Source: Halocaridina rubra
Taxonomy: Eukaryota > Arthropoda > Malacostraca > Decapoda > Atyidae
Direction of reading: 5' to 3'
Length of the DNA stretch: 64,000 nt
NCBI GenBank assembly: GCA_037179515.1
Contig: JAXCGZ010022654.1
Location: 145,001 to 209,000, forward strand
Position numbers and translations under genes: made by a program
The notes under the pieces: generated by a model
Seen by the model: the letters and a program-made list of their open reading frames with translations, nothing else
Databases searched by the model: none
What the model was told of the DNA's origin: nothing
Shown here: piece after piece, positions 1 to 63,666 of the stretch
How the letters are laid out: every line of letters starts with the position of its first letter
How positions within the stretch are numbered: position 1 is the stretch's first letter

Positions 1-540
1 TAGTAAAATAATGTCATAAATGACGATGCTTTGATATCCTTTCGTTGTGTTGCATTTTACATCAATATGACTTAGATAATCAGCGTTTCTGTACGATAAC
101 TTCGTCACTAGGGATGGAAGCAAGTTTTGGTGCCAGGTGTAAAAGGAAAGGGCTCAATCTAAACTATAAACAGCAAAAAAGTGCCCTTTCATATAAGTAT
201 TCATAGTAAATTAATCTCATATATGACGATGTTTTGATATCCTCTCATTGTGTTGCATTTTATAATAATTTGACTTAGATAATCAGAGGTTCTGCACAAT
301 AACTTCGTCACTAGGGATGGAAGCCAGTGTTGGTGCCAGGTGTAAAAAAAAAAAAAAGGGCTCTATCTAAACTATAAATAGCAAAAAACTGCCCTTTTAT
401 GTAAGCATTCATAGTAAAGTAATGTCATAAATAGCGATGTTTTTATATCCTTTCGTTGCGTTGCATTTTACATCAATTTGACTTAGATAATCCGTGTTTC
501 TGTAGGATAACTTCGTTACTAGGGATGGAAGCAAGTGTTG
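1..540. repeat. Tandem repeat, period about 203-208 bp
   Basis: Three consecutive units start with TAGTAAA at 1, 204 and 412; the last is partial. Each carries GATGTTTTGATATCC-like, ACTTAGATAATC and CTAGGGATGGAAG landmarks. The array may extend left of the window. No coding potential seen. Confidence 0.85.
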
Positions 541-589
541 GAGAGTGGTACAAGGAGTTGTGGTGAGCTCATATGATTCAGTCGTTCAA

Positions 590-730
590 GTGAAATGTAT
601 CTATGCTCACTATCATAGTTTCTTATGGAAAATTACTCATTGCATTACGCGATTTTTACATTACACGTCACGTCTGAGAACCTATCTTCGCATTATTCCA
701 AGAACTGGGTGTATTATTGTTATATGATAC
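590..730 (+). repeat. Terminal fragment of element G
   Basis: Matches the distal end of the element G copies near 52375-52494 and 53715-53845, including ACGCGATTTTTACATTAC, GAGAACCTATCTTCGC and the terminal AAGAACTGGGTGTA. Only the end is present here. Confidence 0.6.
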
Positions 731-964
731 AAATTTCCTTCAAGAGGAATGGAAAGTGTTACTGGTACAGTGGGTGAAGTTGAAGGAAGTCAGATTGAAA
801 GTGCACACTGTAGGTATAATTAGATCATTCGGTAATTAACATTCAGAGGATGGACAGATAGATTGGAGGAATATAAATCATGTGTTTTTTTTCTTGTGAT
901 TATGCTAAACTCTTAAAAACTGAAATTAAGACAATAGAGTCACAAAAGGAAAAAGTTATTCTAA

Positions 965-3900
965 TATGAAAGTTAGAGGGAGGTGATAGGGAGTATGTTT
1001 GTGGAGAGAAAGATAGATGTACTTGCAATGAGTGAAACTAAGATAAAAGGGAATGGTGAGGTGACATCTGGAGTTGAGAGGGGGAGAGGAAGAGAGGGAG
1101 TGGCTCTGTTATTAAGTGAAGAGATGAATAAGTGTGTTGTAGAATGAAAGGAAGTATCTTCTTGAATAATAGTGGCTAAAATGATGCTGGGATGCGAGGC
1201 TTGGGCGTTTGTGAGTGCATATGGCCCTGGCAGTTAAAGAAGTGAGGTAGAAAGAGAAGAATTTTGGATGAAATTGAACGAGTGTTTAGAAGACTTGGGA
1301 ATGAATGTGACTGTGGTGTTGATGGGAGATTTAACTGCTAGAGTAGGGATGAGCCAGTGGATAGTGTAATTGGGAAGTATGGAGTACGTGGTAGGAATGA
1401 GAATGGAGAGAAAATGATAGAAATGTGTACTGAGAGAGAAATGTTGATTTCTAATACTGTATTTAAAAAGAAGGATGTGCACAAGTATACATGGGTCAGA
1501 GTGAATAATGGAAGAGTAGTTGACAGAGCATTAATGGATTATGTTGTGGTGAACAGGAGGGTGACTGGAAGAGTATTGGATGTGATTGTACTGAGAGGAG
1601 CTAGTGGTGGAATATCTGACCATTATTTAGTGGAAAGTAGAGTGAGAGTGGGAGAAAAGTGGAGAAAGAGAAGCGAGAGAAGTAGAGAGGTGCTAAAAGT
1701 GAATGAAAAACTGAGTATAAGGCTAGTGTGAGAAATGTTTGGAATGTAGTGAAAGAAAAAGTGGAGGCGGGAGTGCAAGAAGAATGGGGCTGTTTCAAGG
1801 AGGAGGTTATGAAGTGTGCCGAGGCAGTGTGTGGAAGGAGATTAACTGGTGGAAGTAAAAGGAAAGGTAGTGAATGGTGGAATGAGCAGGTGAGTGCAGT
1901 AGTGGCTGTAAAGAAGAGGGCTTACAAGGTATGGTTGCAGATAGGTAATGTAGAGACGTATGAAAGGCATTGTGCAAAGAGGAAGTTAGCGAAGCACATG
2001 GTGAGGGAGGCAAAGGGAGAAGCAGCTGTAAAGTGGGGCAGATGCTTGTCTGAGAATTTTGGAAGGAATAAAAAGATGTTTTGGAAGGAAGTGAAAAGAG
2101 TGAGGAAAGGTGAATGTGGTAGGGAGGAGAGAGTGAAAGGAGCAGATGGGAAATTGCTAGTGGATGAAATAAAGGTGAGAGAGTGATGGGCTGAATATTT
2201 CAAGAACCTGCTGAATGAGGAAGATGATAGAGAGGCAGAGATTGTGGCTGTAGAAAACGAATGGGGAATTCCAATGTTGGGCAATGAGAATGATAGAGAA
2301 ATGACAAAAGAGGAGGGATATTTAACATTGAGAGCAACGAAAGCAGGTAAAGCACCAGGGACAGATGGATGTCATGCTGAATGCTTGTTAAAAGGTGGGG
2401 AGGCATTTGTAGAATGGATGGTTAGGTTGTTGAATGTATGTTTCAGGAAAGGGAGGGTCCCGGTTGATTGGAGGAGTGCATGTGTAGTTCCACTTTACAA
2501 AGGGAAGGGAGATAAGTATGAGTGTAGTAGTTTTAGGGGAATTAGTATGTTGAGTGTAGTTGGTAAGGTATAGGGAAGTGTGTTAATCAAGAGAATTAGG
2601 AAAGGTACTGAGATTGATTGGGGAGGAACAGTGTGGGTTCAGGAAAAGAAGAGGATGTGTGGATCAGGTGTTTGCGGTAAGAATGGTGTGTGAGAAGTTC
2701 TTGGAGAAAGGTATGGACACTTTTTGAGCCTTTATGGATTTAGAGAAAGCGTATGACAGGATAGATAGAGAGGGGTTGTGGAGGGTGTTGCGACTGTATG
2801 GAATAAGAGGAAGCTTGTTGAATGCGGTGAAGAGTTTTTACATGAATAGTAGAGCATGTGTGAGAGTTGGGATTGATAAGAGTGACTGGTTTGAGATGAA
2901 TGATGGGTTACGTCAAGGTTGTGTAATGTCGCCATGGTTGTTTAATGTGTATATGGATGGAGTGGTAAGAGAAGTAAATGAAAGAGTATTAGAAAGAGGC
3001 TTGGAACTAGTGAGTGAGGAGGTAAGGTTGTGGAAATTGAGTCAGTTGCTAAGTGCGGATGATACTGAAAATGAATTGAATCATTTGGTGACTGAGTTTA
3101 TAAGTGTGTGAAAGAAGGAAGTTGCGTGTGAATATTGGCAAATTCATGAGATGCATGAGGAGTCTTAATGTTGGCAGATTAAATGTAGGACTGAAAGGGG
3201 AGTTGCTTGAAGAAGTTGAGAGTTTTAAGTATCTGGGGTCGCAGTGGATGTAGAAGTAAATCACAGAGTGAAGGAAGCTACTAAATGTCTAGGTGGGTTG
3301 AAAAGTATAATGAGAAATAGATATTTGGGAATGAATGCAAAGAGAAGGATATATGAAGGTGTGATTGTGCAGACAGCATTGTATGGAGCAGAGACTTGGA
3401 ATGCAAGAGAGGATGAAACAAACAAGTTGAATGTAGTAGAGATGAGGTGTTTGAGAGGTATGGTTGGTATATCTAGAATAGATAGGGTGAGAAATGAGGA
3501 TGTCAAGCAGAGAACAGGTGATGGAATGCTGTCACATAGGCTAGATCAGAAAGTGTTGAAATGGTTTGGACACATGGAAAGGATGAGTGATGAACGATTA
3601 GTGAAGAGTGTGTGGAGTGCAGAAGTGATTGGAGTTAGGTTGAGAGGGAGACCTAGAATGAGATGGATGGATGGCATGAAAAGAGCACTGAATGCACGTG
3701 GAATGTCAGTGGAAGAGGGAAGAGTGTGTGCAAGATATAGGAATGAGTGGAGGAAGATTGTGCGTATATGACGCGGCCCAAAGGGATTACTCGCACTTGC
3801 TAGCTCAGTGAATTGTGGTGGACAGGTGTGAGGGGAGTTGCCATTTGATGAAGTGGTGGAGGTAAACCAGCTGTGGCTGTCGGGCCTCACTGTAGAATAT

Positions 3901-4085
3901 CCTTGCTCACCTACCATGTGGGTGACCCAAGCAGGGTGGAAGGGGGGGAGATGTGGCAACCCTCTATCTCCAAGGAGCTGAGAGGAGTGGTTGAGGTGTG
4001 TATGTGGATCGTGGTGACTGCGCGTTTCTTGGCTCGGCCACCCCCCTTACAAGGGGGAATGAGACTTGTGTCTATGTATGTACCT
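965..4085 (+). mobile_element. Degenerate RTE-like non-LTR retrotransposon (copy 1)
   Basis: Broken frames give an endonuclease part (DVLAMSETK near 1015-1040; VVLMGDLTARVG around 1315-1350; DHYLVESRVRVG at 1619-1650), a reverse transcriptase part (KAPGTDGCHAE near 2350; FMDLEKAYDRIDREGLW at 2731-2780; LRQGCVMSPWLFNVYMDG near 2908-2960) and a C-terminal tail (WFGHMERMSDERLVKSVW, then RGRPRMRWMDG at 3562-3680). The catalytic motif reads SADD (3052-3063) instead of Y/FADD. Several frameshifts and stops separate the pieces, so it is dead. The EN-RT order and the tail style fit RTE-group elements; exact clade assignment needs a phylogeny. A 3' untranslated part runs from 3772 to about 4085. Confidence 0.85.
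2244..3111 (+). pseudogene. Reverse transcriptase domain remnant of RTE-like copy 1
   Basis: Two open pieces (2244-2573 and 2734-3111) in different frames cover RT blocks. The first holds LRATKAGKAPGTDGCHAE and VPVDWRSACVVPLYKGKG; the second holds DLEKAYDR and GLRQGCVMSP. The intervening bases still encode family residues interrupted by stops. Confidence 0.8.
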
Positions 4086-4505
4086 CTGAACTACAATCAG
4101 TAATGTTAATACCTCCATACAGATGGGCTGGATAGCACATACTTAGGAGTCGAAAACATATCAGAGTAGTGTGCTAAAGGCGTCATAATAATATGATGGT
4201 ACAGTAAATGCATATTTCAACAACAAATAGCATTGCTCCAATATTTCACAGGCTTAGTTTAGGTTAGTATTACTAGATAGCAATTCTAAGGCGATTTTTT
4301 TCTGATGAAAAAGCCATTTTGTTTTTTTTTTACCAAAATTCTCACCCAAGTCATTAAAAATTATACCAGTGTTATTTTAGTTTCCTTAAAAGTTCTCTAA
4401 AGAACATTGATTGCTTTTCACCATTTCCAACTCAGAAAGACCACTATGGGCCTTGCTAACAACCCAAACACCTAGCCAGTATAGATCCTATTTGTATGCC
4501 AATAA
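4086..4505. other. A/T-rich flank with no recognisable feature
   Basis: Lies between the 3' end of the RTE-like LINE and a decayed SINE. It contains a short T run near 4321 and no coding or repeat structure I can support. Confidence 0.4.
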
Positions 4506-4507
4506 CA

Positions 4508-4693
4508 GTTTTAAGTCATGGATTCCCTTTACTACTAAGGGCTAGGGCAGTGCCTTCTTGTAAAGGACTCAAGTTTTGGAGAGTGTGACTGCTACACTGA
4601 GTGAATCCTTTTCTAACCTCAGATTGTAGCAGGTCAAGAACCCTCGACCTGACAAATCAAACTCGTGAACGTTAACTTCGCCACAGTGGCCAC
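4508..4693 (-). mobile_element. Old tRNA-derived SINE (family A) copy
   Basis: On the minus strand it aligns with the better copy at 11295-11500: CCTAGCCCTTAGTAG, AGGCACTGCCCTAG and the B-box side GTCGAGGGTTCTTGACC. It is heavily mutated, and no target-site duplication is visible. Confidence 0.6.
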
Positions 4694-6399
4694 ACATTTG
4701 TAAGTCAATATCAGGCCTTTGACTTCCCATCTAACAATGTATTTTAGAGACAGCTGAATGGATTTGGAAATGGCACCCAACTCTGGTTAAACTGAATTCA
4801 TATAAAACTGTGGGAAAATTTCTACATCTGCCATGTTGACAATAGACGAAATTTCAAAAACCTAATCTAAAGAGCCTTGCCTAACTGGGGTGAACTAATC
4901 CAACCAAACCTAAACTAACCATGTATTATCATATCAAAATACTTGAAAACACACAAAATGACAACATAAATAACAGGAAATATATTGTCTTTTAGCAACT
5001 TATTTTAGGCGTGAAAGTATATATTTACCATATAAGCATGCCTACATAAATGAAGACAACTGGGGATTGCCATTGACTCGTGAGGTGACGGATCCATGTT
5101 CAAGCCCCCAGTGGGGCGATAGGGAGCGCAACCAACATTAATTTCCCAGCTTCGATTCATCTGTGTACACCCCTGAATGGGGATTATTAGTGACAAATAG
5201 AAACAACATATGAAGACAAATAGCATACAAAATATATGTTGGTACATGTTTACGTTCACACTCCCATGATTGAAATGAAAGTACAAGGCAAAAACATATT
5301 AGACAACTAAAACACAATAATTTCACTTATCAACTCGTTTCTTTGTTGGGTGTGAACTAAATATCCAACCTACCATAATTCAATAAAAATAAAAATATAT
5401 TATCCTAAATGTGTGTTGAAGTGACATTTAGGAACACCTACAGTTTAGCGGGCCATACCAATGTTCAAAACCTACCAATAGATGGCGATAGGCTCTAACT
5501 AGAGAACTGGCATACGAAACAATTTTTTACTATCCCAACTAAAAATACTTACCTAACCTCTTAGCCAGGGGGGCTTTGCCCCCCCTGGAACTCCCCCCCC
5601 CATCATACAGGTTAGGGTCGAAATACTTACTTGAGCGGAGGGGTGAGGTCGTTGAGCGGCATTGCCCACTAAACTGTAAACTACCCGAAATTTTATGTAC
5701 TGGTTTCATAAATGATTAGACCCAATTAACTAAACTGATATACTTCAGAATTCTTCAAACTCCCAGTACCTGTTGTTTGCGCTACTAGATAGCTAAGAAA
5801 ATCTAAATACGGCTGCTGCTGGATTATTTAAGTCATATGCATCACTTGAAATACATGAGCAATATCTATTTATCGCATATATCACTTGACAACTTACAGT
5901 ATAGCTCCTTAAATGTTAAAAAGTCTTGCACTCCATTCGTGCAAACATTCAAGCAACACAGTATTACTATTAAGGTACCTCACGAGCTAAATTTCAAGGC
6001 TAATTGACTCATGATCAACCTCATCGACAAATAAAATAGAGCTCTGAATCAAAACACATAATGTAATTTTTCTCTACTTACGGAATACGCAAAATATGAG
6101 CCATGATGTTGAATATCACCAAGTTAGAATTTCCCTCCTGTTTTGAATAGGTGCAAAGCAAATCTTTGTTTTCAACTTAACTGATGGTTCTTTATTCTTA
6201 CTGTAGAGAACTGAGTGGATGGTTCTTTTCGAAAATTATGTACAATATGAAAAATATATCGAAGATTTGATTATAGCAAAGTATTAAATGATCCTATATT
6301 ACGTTGCTTTAATATTTAATTAATAGTTATGATATTTCTTTTCAGAAAAGTCATGAGCATTTTGAAATTGTGAGGATTGCATCATTCCGATAAACGCAG
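4694..6399. other. Upstream flank with weak SINE-like pieces and a perfect GC hairpin
   Basis: Mostly A/T-rich unassigned sequence. Near 5060-5140 and 5435-5510 are two related stretches with a B-box-like GTTCAAGCCCC / GTTCAAAACC followed by a shared GGCGATAG core, possibly old SINE fragments. At about 5565-5588 CCAGGGGGGC and GCCCCCCCTGG form a perfect hairpin with a 3-base loop. No genes seen. Confidence 0.4.
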
Positions 6400-6618
6400 G
6401 ATCGTGTTGGTAGGGGACAGGGCCGCCCGTGAGACCAGGGCCGAAGACCCGACAGCGACAACGTTCAGATTTTTCGACAGTCCATCGACGGTGAGACGTT
6501 CGGACTGACGTGTTCGTCTCAGCGCTCGTGTTTAAACGCTTTTTCTAACGTGTTTTGTAGGAAACATGAGAAGTTACAGAGACTAGTAGTGATAGTAGAC
6601 TAGTAATAGTTATTGAAC
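6400..6618 (+). promoter_or_regulatory. SLC25A32: CpG-rich 5' leader/proximal promoter of SLC25A32
   Basis: This stretch is GC- and CpG-richer than the A/T-rich flank (for example CGACAACG, TCGACGGTGAGACG, CAGCGCTCG) and ends at the start codon. No convincing TATA box is visible. A donor-like GGTGAG near 6490 and acceptor-like TTTTGTAG ending at 6560 would allow a ~70 bp 5' UTR intron. That is speculation without transcript data. Confidence 0.45.
6566..6586 (+). other. Short upstream ORF in the leader
   Basis: ATG AGA AGT TAC AGA GAC TAG, six codons plus stop, ends 32 bp before the carrier start codon. If transcribed it could dampen translation, but its conservation is unknown. Confidence 0.35.
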
Positions 6619-56496
<49,878 letters not shown>

Positions 56497-56499
56497 TGA

Positions 56500-57072
56500 C
56501 AATATGATGAAATGTGAGAGGATACACAAGGTTAGAATTTTTGAATTTTTGAAAAGATTGTGATAAGAATGTCTTCAACCCATTATATCAGCCATTATTT
56601 TATGTCACAGTTACTGTAGCCAACCGTTTACCTGTTAAATAAATATTAATTTTTATTTAGATATGGTATGTGTGGCTATCATATATGGAAATTCTTTTTC
56701 TTAAACTATTTTTTCTTTTTATTTACAAGTAACTGTTACTTTCTTTGATGGGTAATGTAGGAAGGAAGGTGCTTGCGTGAAAATGCATCAATTTGAGTAA
56801 CTGTAGTGTTATACGTAAGATATTTGCATTGGTATAGAATCATATTTTTCTCATTCATTGTTCTTGAGTTGCCCATAACTTTGGTAGTGTTAGGTATTCA
56901 ATGAGAAAATGCCACGTATTTCAATATAATTTGTCGCTTAAAGCTGTTAGAATACGTTTCTTGCACGGAATACTCAGAGACTGCATACATTCCAAAACAT
57001 TTCTATTAAATCTCGAGAAGTTCAGAAGACTTTGATCCCTCAAGTATATGTTCTTGAAGGATCTTACGGTAT
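56500..57072. other. 3' UTR and unassigned downstream sequence
   Basis: Contains the AATAAA at 56638. No recognised repeat until the next Tigger-like element. Confidence 0.45.
56638..56643 (+). other. SLC25A32: Candidate polyadenylation signal of SLC25A32
   Basis: The first AATAAA after the stop codon lies 142 bp downstream, which gives a short 3' UTR. Other A/T-rich candidates lie further on, so alternative longer 3' ends are possible. Confidence 0.5.
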
Positions 57073-57186
57073 ACTATAATCCCTCGTTTATCGCGGGGGT
57101 TCGGTTCCGGGACCGACCGCAATAGGTGAATTTCCGTGAAGTAGGAGCACAAAATACTAATTATTATTATTATTATTATTATTATT

Positions 57187-58215
<1,029 letters not shown>

Positions 58216-58256
58216 TCCGCGATAGGTGAACTGCAAAATAGCGAGGGATTATTGTA

Positions 58257-60524
58257 TATATCATTATATGTTTCTATACTGTAGAGAAGTGCATATGAAG
58301 GGTCCAAATTTAAAGCAACAGTAAAATTGATGTTTTGCATTATGGTGTTATAATAGCTTTTTTCTTGTACATTATTGTTTTTAAGAGTTTTTTAACTTCG
58401 TTAGAAAATCTTCATTTGATACTTTAAGGTATGGAGTTGGTAAGAACTGCTGGTCAGTTATTCAAAATATGAACTGTATTGTCATTTAGTAATGTCTTGC
58501 AGTTTTATACTATAATTAGAACAGCTTAGTATTATTAGAGAATAGTAATATTTCGGGTAGAAGTTCCTACATTTTGTTTTTATTATAATTAGGTAGACAT
58601 GCACTTGTTTTATGACTCTTATCAAATCTGGAGAATAACTCAAGTTCTAAGTTTTTTAAGCTCATTGCAGTACTCTATCAGGTGTAGAAATAATGTAGAA
58701 ATTTTTGGTTGTACAATGTGTGTCTTGACTTTTGTTTTTATTTATATTCTAGTCATTGTTATATGACAGATGACTGTTAAGTTGTGCTGTACTCAAGTTA
58801 CAGAAAATGTAAATAATGATCATGGATAATACTACAATATTTTTTTGTAATCTACTGTACTAGTCATTGTTTGATATTATCAGCATTTTTTTAATCCTTC
58901 TACACCACACCAATATCTCTTTAACTGCTTGGCAAACTATAGATTGATTTGAATGACTATTCAAGGTGAAAATCTGGTTCTTGAGAAAGTCCGTCTATTG
59001 ACTTTTATTTTCTTAAGAATATTAAAGGAAAAGTCAAAACCTAAAAAGTCTTGTAGGTGTACATTTGATCAGTATATTCATAGCATTAATTTTTAGGTTT
59101 TAAATAAAATACTACTCAGAGATCTTTGTCAGTGTAATAGATATATTTTTTAGGGGATCATTTATTTGGAACTTCTGTTATGCATTAAAAGATCACTAAA
59201 TATTAACAAGTTCGTATGTATCAACTCTTAACTTAAAGACCCTCATACACCTTGAAAAAGTATGAAGTGTTTCCTTTCAAACTTTTAAATTTTGCTAAGT
59301 ACTATGAATGGAGATATACAGCCCTCAATTGTTGTCTGTCATTTAAGGTCCTTGTGAAAAGGAGACAGCTGTGATACAGAGAGATTTGTTAAAAGTATTT
59401 GTACTAGTAGGGAAAAAAGTAACCCTGTCCAGAAATAGCTGATGGAGATATAATACTGCTTTATTGAATCTTTTTCATGTTTTATTTAGCCTAAGGTCCC
59501 TCGTAACTTGGTGATGATCTGCATATATTCAATGTTATTATCACTGTTTCTCTTTAGTATTGTGCGGTGTATGATTGACTTTTTGTCTTTCATAAACAGT
59601 ATAGGTAATACTTATAATGACTCTTTGAGTATTATCCCATCAGTTGAGGGAATGTAATAGTGCTTTGTGAAAATGTGGTTTCAGTGAGTTTGTGCCTTAG
59701 AAATGAGGCTCCTCATATATATATATATATATATAAAACACTCGTATTATTGTACATTCATTCAGATTACCAATAGCATATTCTCATTCCCTAAGATGCC
59801 TACGAAGTGGTATTGTACAGTATCTGTCACCTCTTTATGGACATGGTTTTAACTCCTTATGAATACCTTTTATATTTGAATATAAATATATCTGCACAGT
59901 GAGTTTCTTTATCCCAAACTATCAAAACCATAGTTTTCTACATTTGTCTCCTCTTCACAATTTCCTTTTGCAAAAGTAAGGCTGCTTTAACAGCTTAAAT
60001 GCATGGCTTTGCTTGTCTTGTTTTTAAGAATGCTATTACTTCCTGTTTGTGTATAAGTAGCACAGAAAGAAATCAATATGTTCTACGGAACAGTATATAT
60101 GCAAACATTAGAACTGACAATGAAGTATAATAATTTGTCTTAGAATAAAATAGCTTGATGCTGGGCAGACTTACTTGTTATTAGAGAGTCCATTTACTGT
60201 CTAATCTGCTCAGTTTTTCATGCATATATCCTTTACCAGTGAAAACAGTATTCGTAATTGTCATTCCAATGATGCATTTGACCATGTGCCACTGTAGAGG
60301 TACCGTTTTAACAAATGTACATGATTATTTGTTGCTTGGATTTTGCTAGTATACATGTGCTTCACTTTAGCACATCATGTACTTTAGAAGAAGGTTTGTA
60401 TTGGTTTTCTGAAGGTGCTTTGCCAATCTTGGTATGTAGAGATAGTGCTTTGAAATTGCTTTCACACTTAACTTGTGAATGAAATATATGTGTATTTTTC
60501 CATTATGTCTGTTCCATTCAAAAT
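58257..60524. other. Relatively unique A/T-rich sequence downstream of the gene
   Basis: About 2.2 kb with only a short (TA)n (59718-59735) and no element ends recognised. It could hold distal 3' UTR sequence of SLC25A32 or be intergenic. Confidence 0.4.
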
Positions 60525-60526
60525 GC

Positions 60527-61332
60527 AGAAACCCCTACTTACAACCGAGTTACAAACAAAAACCTACCCATGTATTAATGTATGTATTACTGTATTAAAA
60601 ATAATTAATACTGTATACTTTATGTTTTATGTAGAAGATAAGAATCATCAGAGAGGACTGTAATTATTACATAGGGTTCCAGAACCCATTGTTCCAGATA
60701 TTACTGATGAAGAGAGTGATAGAGATATTCTTCTTTCAAAGACGAAGACCACGTAGTTCCACTTCCAGCGTGGTTCAAAAATTGTTCTCCAGAAAAGTGT
60801 CTTCAGTAAAGATTGTTCTGTACTTGCTATGCCTTGGTACTTTTCCAAGGTTTGATAGAAAACAAATGGTAGTGAAGAAATCTCTTTATATTTCATATGT
60901 TGTTCAAACATCAGTGTGGCACACCAAGCACAAAACAATCTTTGCTGAAGACTTTTTCTGGAAAAGACTCTTCAGCTCATATTCCAAGGCAAAAGGTACG
61001 TTATTGTTGAAGACATTTCTTGAGAAGAGGTATTAAGTCTGGAAGAAGAAGTTCTCTATCTCTCATTTCTAAAAGGATATCTGAAACAAAGGGTCCTGGA
61101 AGCTTATGTAATAACTCCAGTCCTCTCTGGTGATTAACAAACATATACAGTACTGTACTTACAAAATATCAACTTATGAACGTAAAATTCATTAATACTG
61201 CTTACTTTGTTTTATGTATAAGTACTGTGCAGTAGTGCATATGCATGTAATGTACAGTATTTTATATTACCTAAACAGAACTTCCGAACAGACTTCAGGA
61301 AGCTAACTCATTCATAAGTTGGGGAATGTCTA
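60527..61332. mobile_element. Foldback MITE with nested palindrome
   Basis: ACCCCTACTTACAACCGAGTT (first 20: ACCCCTACTTACAACCGAGT) at the left and, in complement of the right, TCCCCAACTTATGAATGAGT form TIRs. Inside, AATCATCAGAGAGGACTGTA (60641) pairs with TCCAGTCCTCTCTGGTGATT (61116). An inner pair, GTCTTCAGTAAAGATTGTTC (60799) and GAACAATCTTTGCTGAAGAC-like bases near 60930, makes a second hairpin. Open frames here are by-products of the fold. Confidence 0.65.
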
Positions 61333-62186
61333 ATTTGTTGTGATAGATTTTTAGCAATTCTAAATATTTTGAAACAATGTTCTTGGAAGTACACCTAGTT
61401 GTCAGAAAAATGCCTAGATAGGTTCTCAGAAGTGACGGGTGAATGGAAAATTGCGAGAAAAAACTAGTAATTTTCCATAGGACACAATGATAAAGGGCAT
61501 AGATACGTTCCACAACCTTACATAGACACACTATGCCAAAGATATAAGATGAGTAAAACATATTTTATAAGTACATAAAGCAGAAAGCCCTGTAGTTATT
61601 TATATTAACATGCAAATAGTGTACAGTATAAAAGATACACAGATTTACTGTACAGTAAACAAATTAATGCACTCTATTATGCGGTGGGCAACAGGCATAC
61701 ACTAGGACGTGCATAGTGGCAGTGAACTCGAGGATGCAAACGTTTTGCCGCCTCTGTATCCGCTGATGCACCCTCGCATGCTATTTCCCTGATGATATTA
61801 TATCGAGAGTTTGTTTGCTATTTGTTCTTAATGCTTTTTTTTTCCATAATCTTCATAATATCCTATCGCATTAAGCGGTAGAAGAGGAGGAGGATGCGGG
61901 AGAACGAACCCCTATTGGCAAACATTTTGCTGCTTCCGTATCAGCTGATGCTTATCACTATTCAGGCACAATATCTTACTCATAAAATATTTATTTACTC
62001 CATTTGGGGTTTATCTAATTTTCAAGATTATAGTATGTATTATTAGTATTCCTTGGTTCTAAACATTGTCTTCTTTACATATCGACCGTGCTGTACGAAA
62101 TCTAAACGTAAAAGTTAGCTGAGAGAAAAAGAAAATATACAATTCGTTACATAGAAAACGTATATCGGGGAAAATTAAATGAAATA

Positions 62187-63666
62187 CAGTGTTACCCCGG
62201 TTATTCGCGTTTCTTGGTTCGCGTTCTCACTGTATCGCGTTTTTTTTTTTTTTTTTTATAAATTATTATTTTATTTCATGGGTATATGCAAAAATATTAA
62301 AATATTAAAAAAAAAAATTCTCAGTATTTTCATTTTTTTTATTGAAAAAACTTATTTCATTATCTAATTGATAAAAAAAAATTATTTCCCAGCCTACGAA
62401 TAATAAAACAGTAAAAAATAGTAAAAAACATAAATGTAGAGAGATAGATAGATACATACGTTTATTGACCACCTCTTTTGAAAAGTACAGTATAATTTTT
62501 ACAAAAGGAATATTTGATCCTAATTACAATGAATAAATACAATAGATTTTGTACAATCATCAAATAAGTAGATGAATTTTAAATTAATATACATTGTACT
62601 AATAACTGAATGATATACGTACGTACAGTATAACTCACAGTATTGCATCTTACGAAATAGTATTCGATAGCGTACAATGTATTGGGGTTGCAGCTACGTG
62701 AGCTAGCATATATATTTATATTTCCAGTAGTTTCATGATTTTATTGATAAAAAAAATGTATTTATTAGCCTAAGAATAATAAAACAGTAAAAAACATAAA
62801 TACTAACAGTATTGCAACATGTAAAATACGATACAGATATCAGCGTTTTGGACAAAGACTCGTTCAGTCTAACTCACGTGTGCGCCGTTCACGTTGTGCT
62901 TATTAAACGTTTTGCTTGTGTTCGATAGCGTACAATGTATTGGGGTCGAAGCTACGTGAGCTAGCATATATATTTATATTTCCAGTAGTTTCATGATTTT
63001 ATTGATAAAAAAACATATTTCTTAGCCTAAGAATAATATAACAGTAAAAAATAGTAAAAAACATAAATACTAACAGTATTGCAACATGTAAAATACGATA
63101 CCGCTATCAGCGTTTCGGACAAAGGCTTCCACCATCTTCCATTGTCTCGCCTCACTCGTGTGCGCCATTCACGTTGTGCTTATTATTATTAATATATTTT
63201 GCTTGTAATTTTTTTACTCGCATATTTTAACCTTTGCAATGCCTCCCAAGCATCCTTCATCTTCTAAGGCTTCTTGTAGTGAGCCTAAGTGGCAAAGGAA
63301 AATGTTAACCATTGTAGATAAAGTGAATCTCTTAGATATGTTGAAAGAAGGAAAAAAGTTTGTGGATGTCGGCCGCTATTTTACGTAAACTTAAAAATTA
63401 TTGTAAAATATGGAACCTATGTATGTCAAGTCATCATCACCTCATTCACGGTAAGTTTTCCTATCACTTTCATAAAAAAATTACGTTGCTTGCTGTTATT
63501 TATAATGTAAAGGGTGTTTTTTTAACAGTACAGGGAGGGTTTATACAGTGTAAACGTAAAAATACATTAAAATATCTATGTACATATAGGCTGATCGTAC
63601 TCCGCGGATTTCCTGGTTCGCGCCGGGTCCCGGAACCGAACTACCGCAATAAGGGAGGTAACACTG
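62187..63666 (+). mobile_element. pogo/Tigger-like element (copy 6) with perfect TA TSD
   Basis: The left end CAGTGTTACCCCGGTTATTC and the complement of the right end CAGTGTTACCTCCCTTATTG are TIRs, flanked by TA at 62185-62186 and 63667-63668. It sits inside element G; related copies at 28471-28494 and 28890-28916 show the unoccupied site. It keeps a 49-codon transposase start (63239-63388), then jumps into the 161-bp-type repeat. It is an internally deleted derivative of an autonomous transposon. Confidence 0.92.
63239..63388 (+). pseudogene. N-terminal fragment of a pogo/Tigger-like transposase
   Basis: 49 codons plus stop. A basic Ser-rich start (MPPKHPSSSK, ASCSEPKWQRK) leads into MLTIVDKVNLLDMLKEGKKF and VDVGRYF, the first helix-turn-helix of the CENP-B-type DNA-binding domain. 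The stop TAA arises at the deletion junction, so the DDE catalytic domain is gone. Confidence 0.85.

Noticed and set aside
60689..61036. 115-codon open frame as a possible gene
   Set aside because: It lies inside a palindromic MITE, has no recognisable domain, and the opposite strand is equally open.
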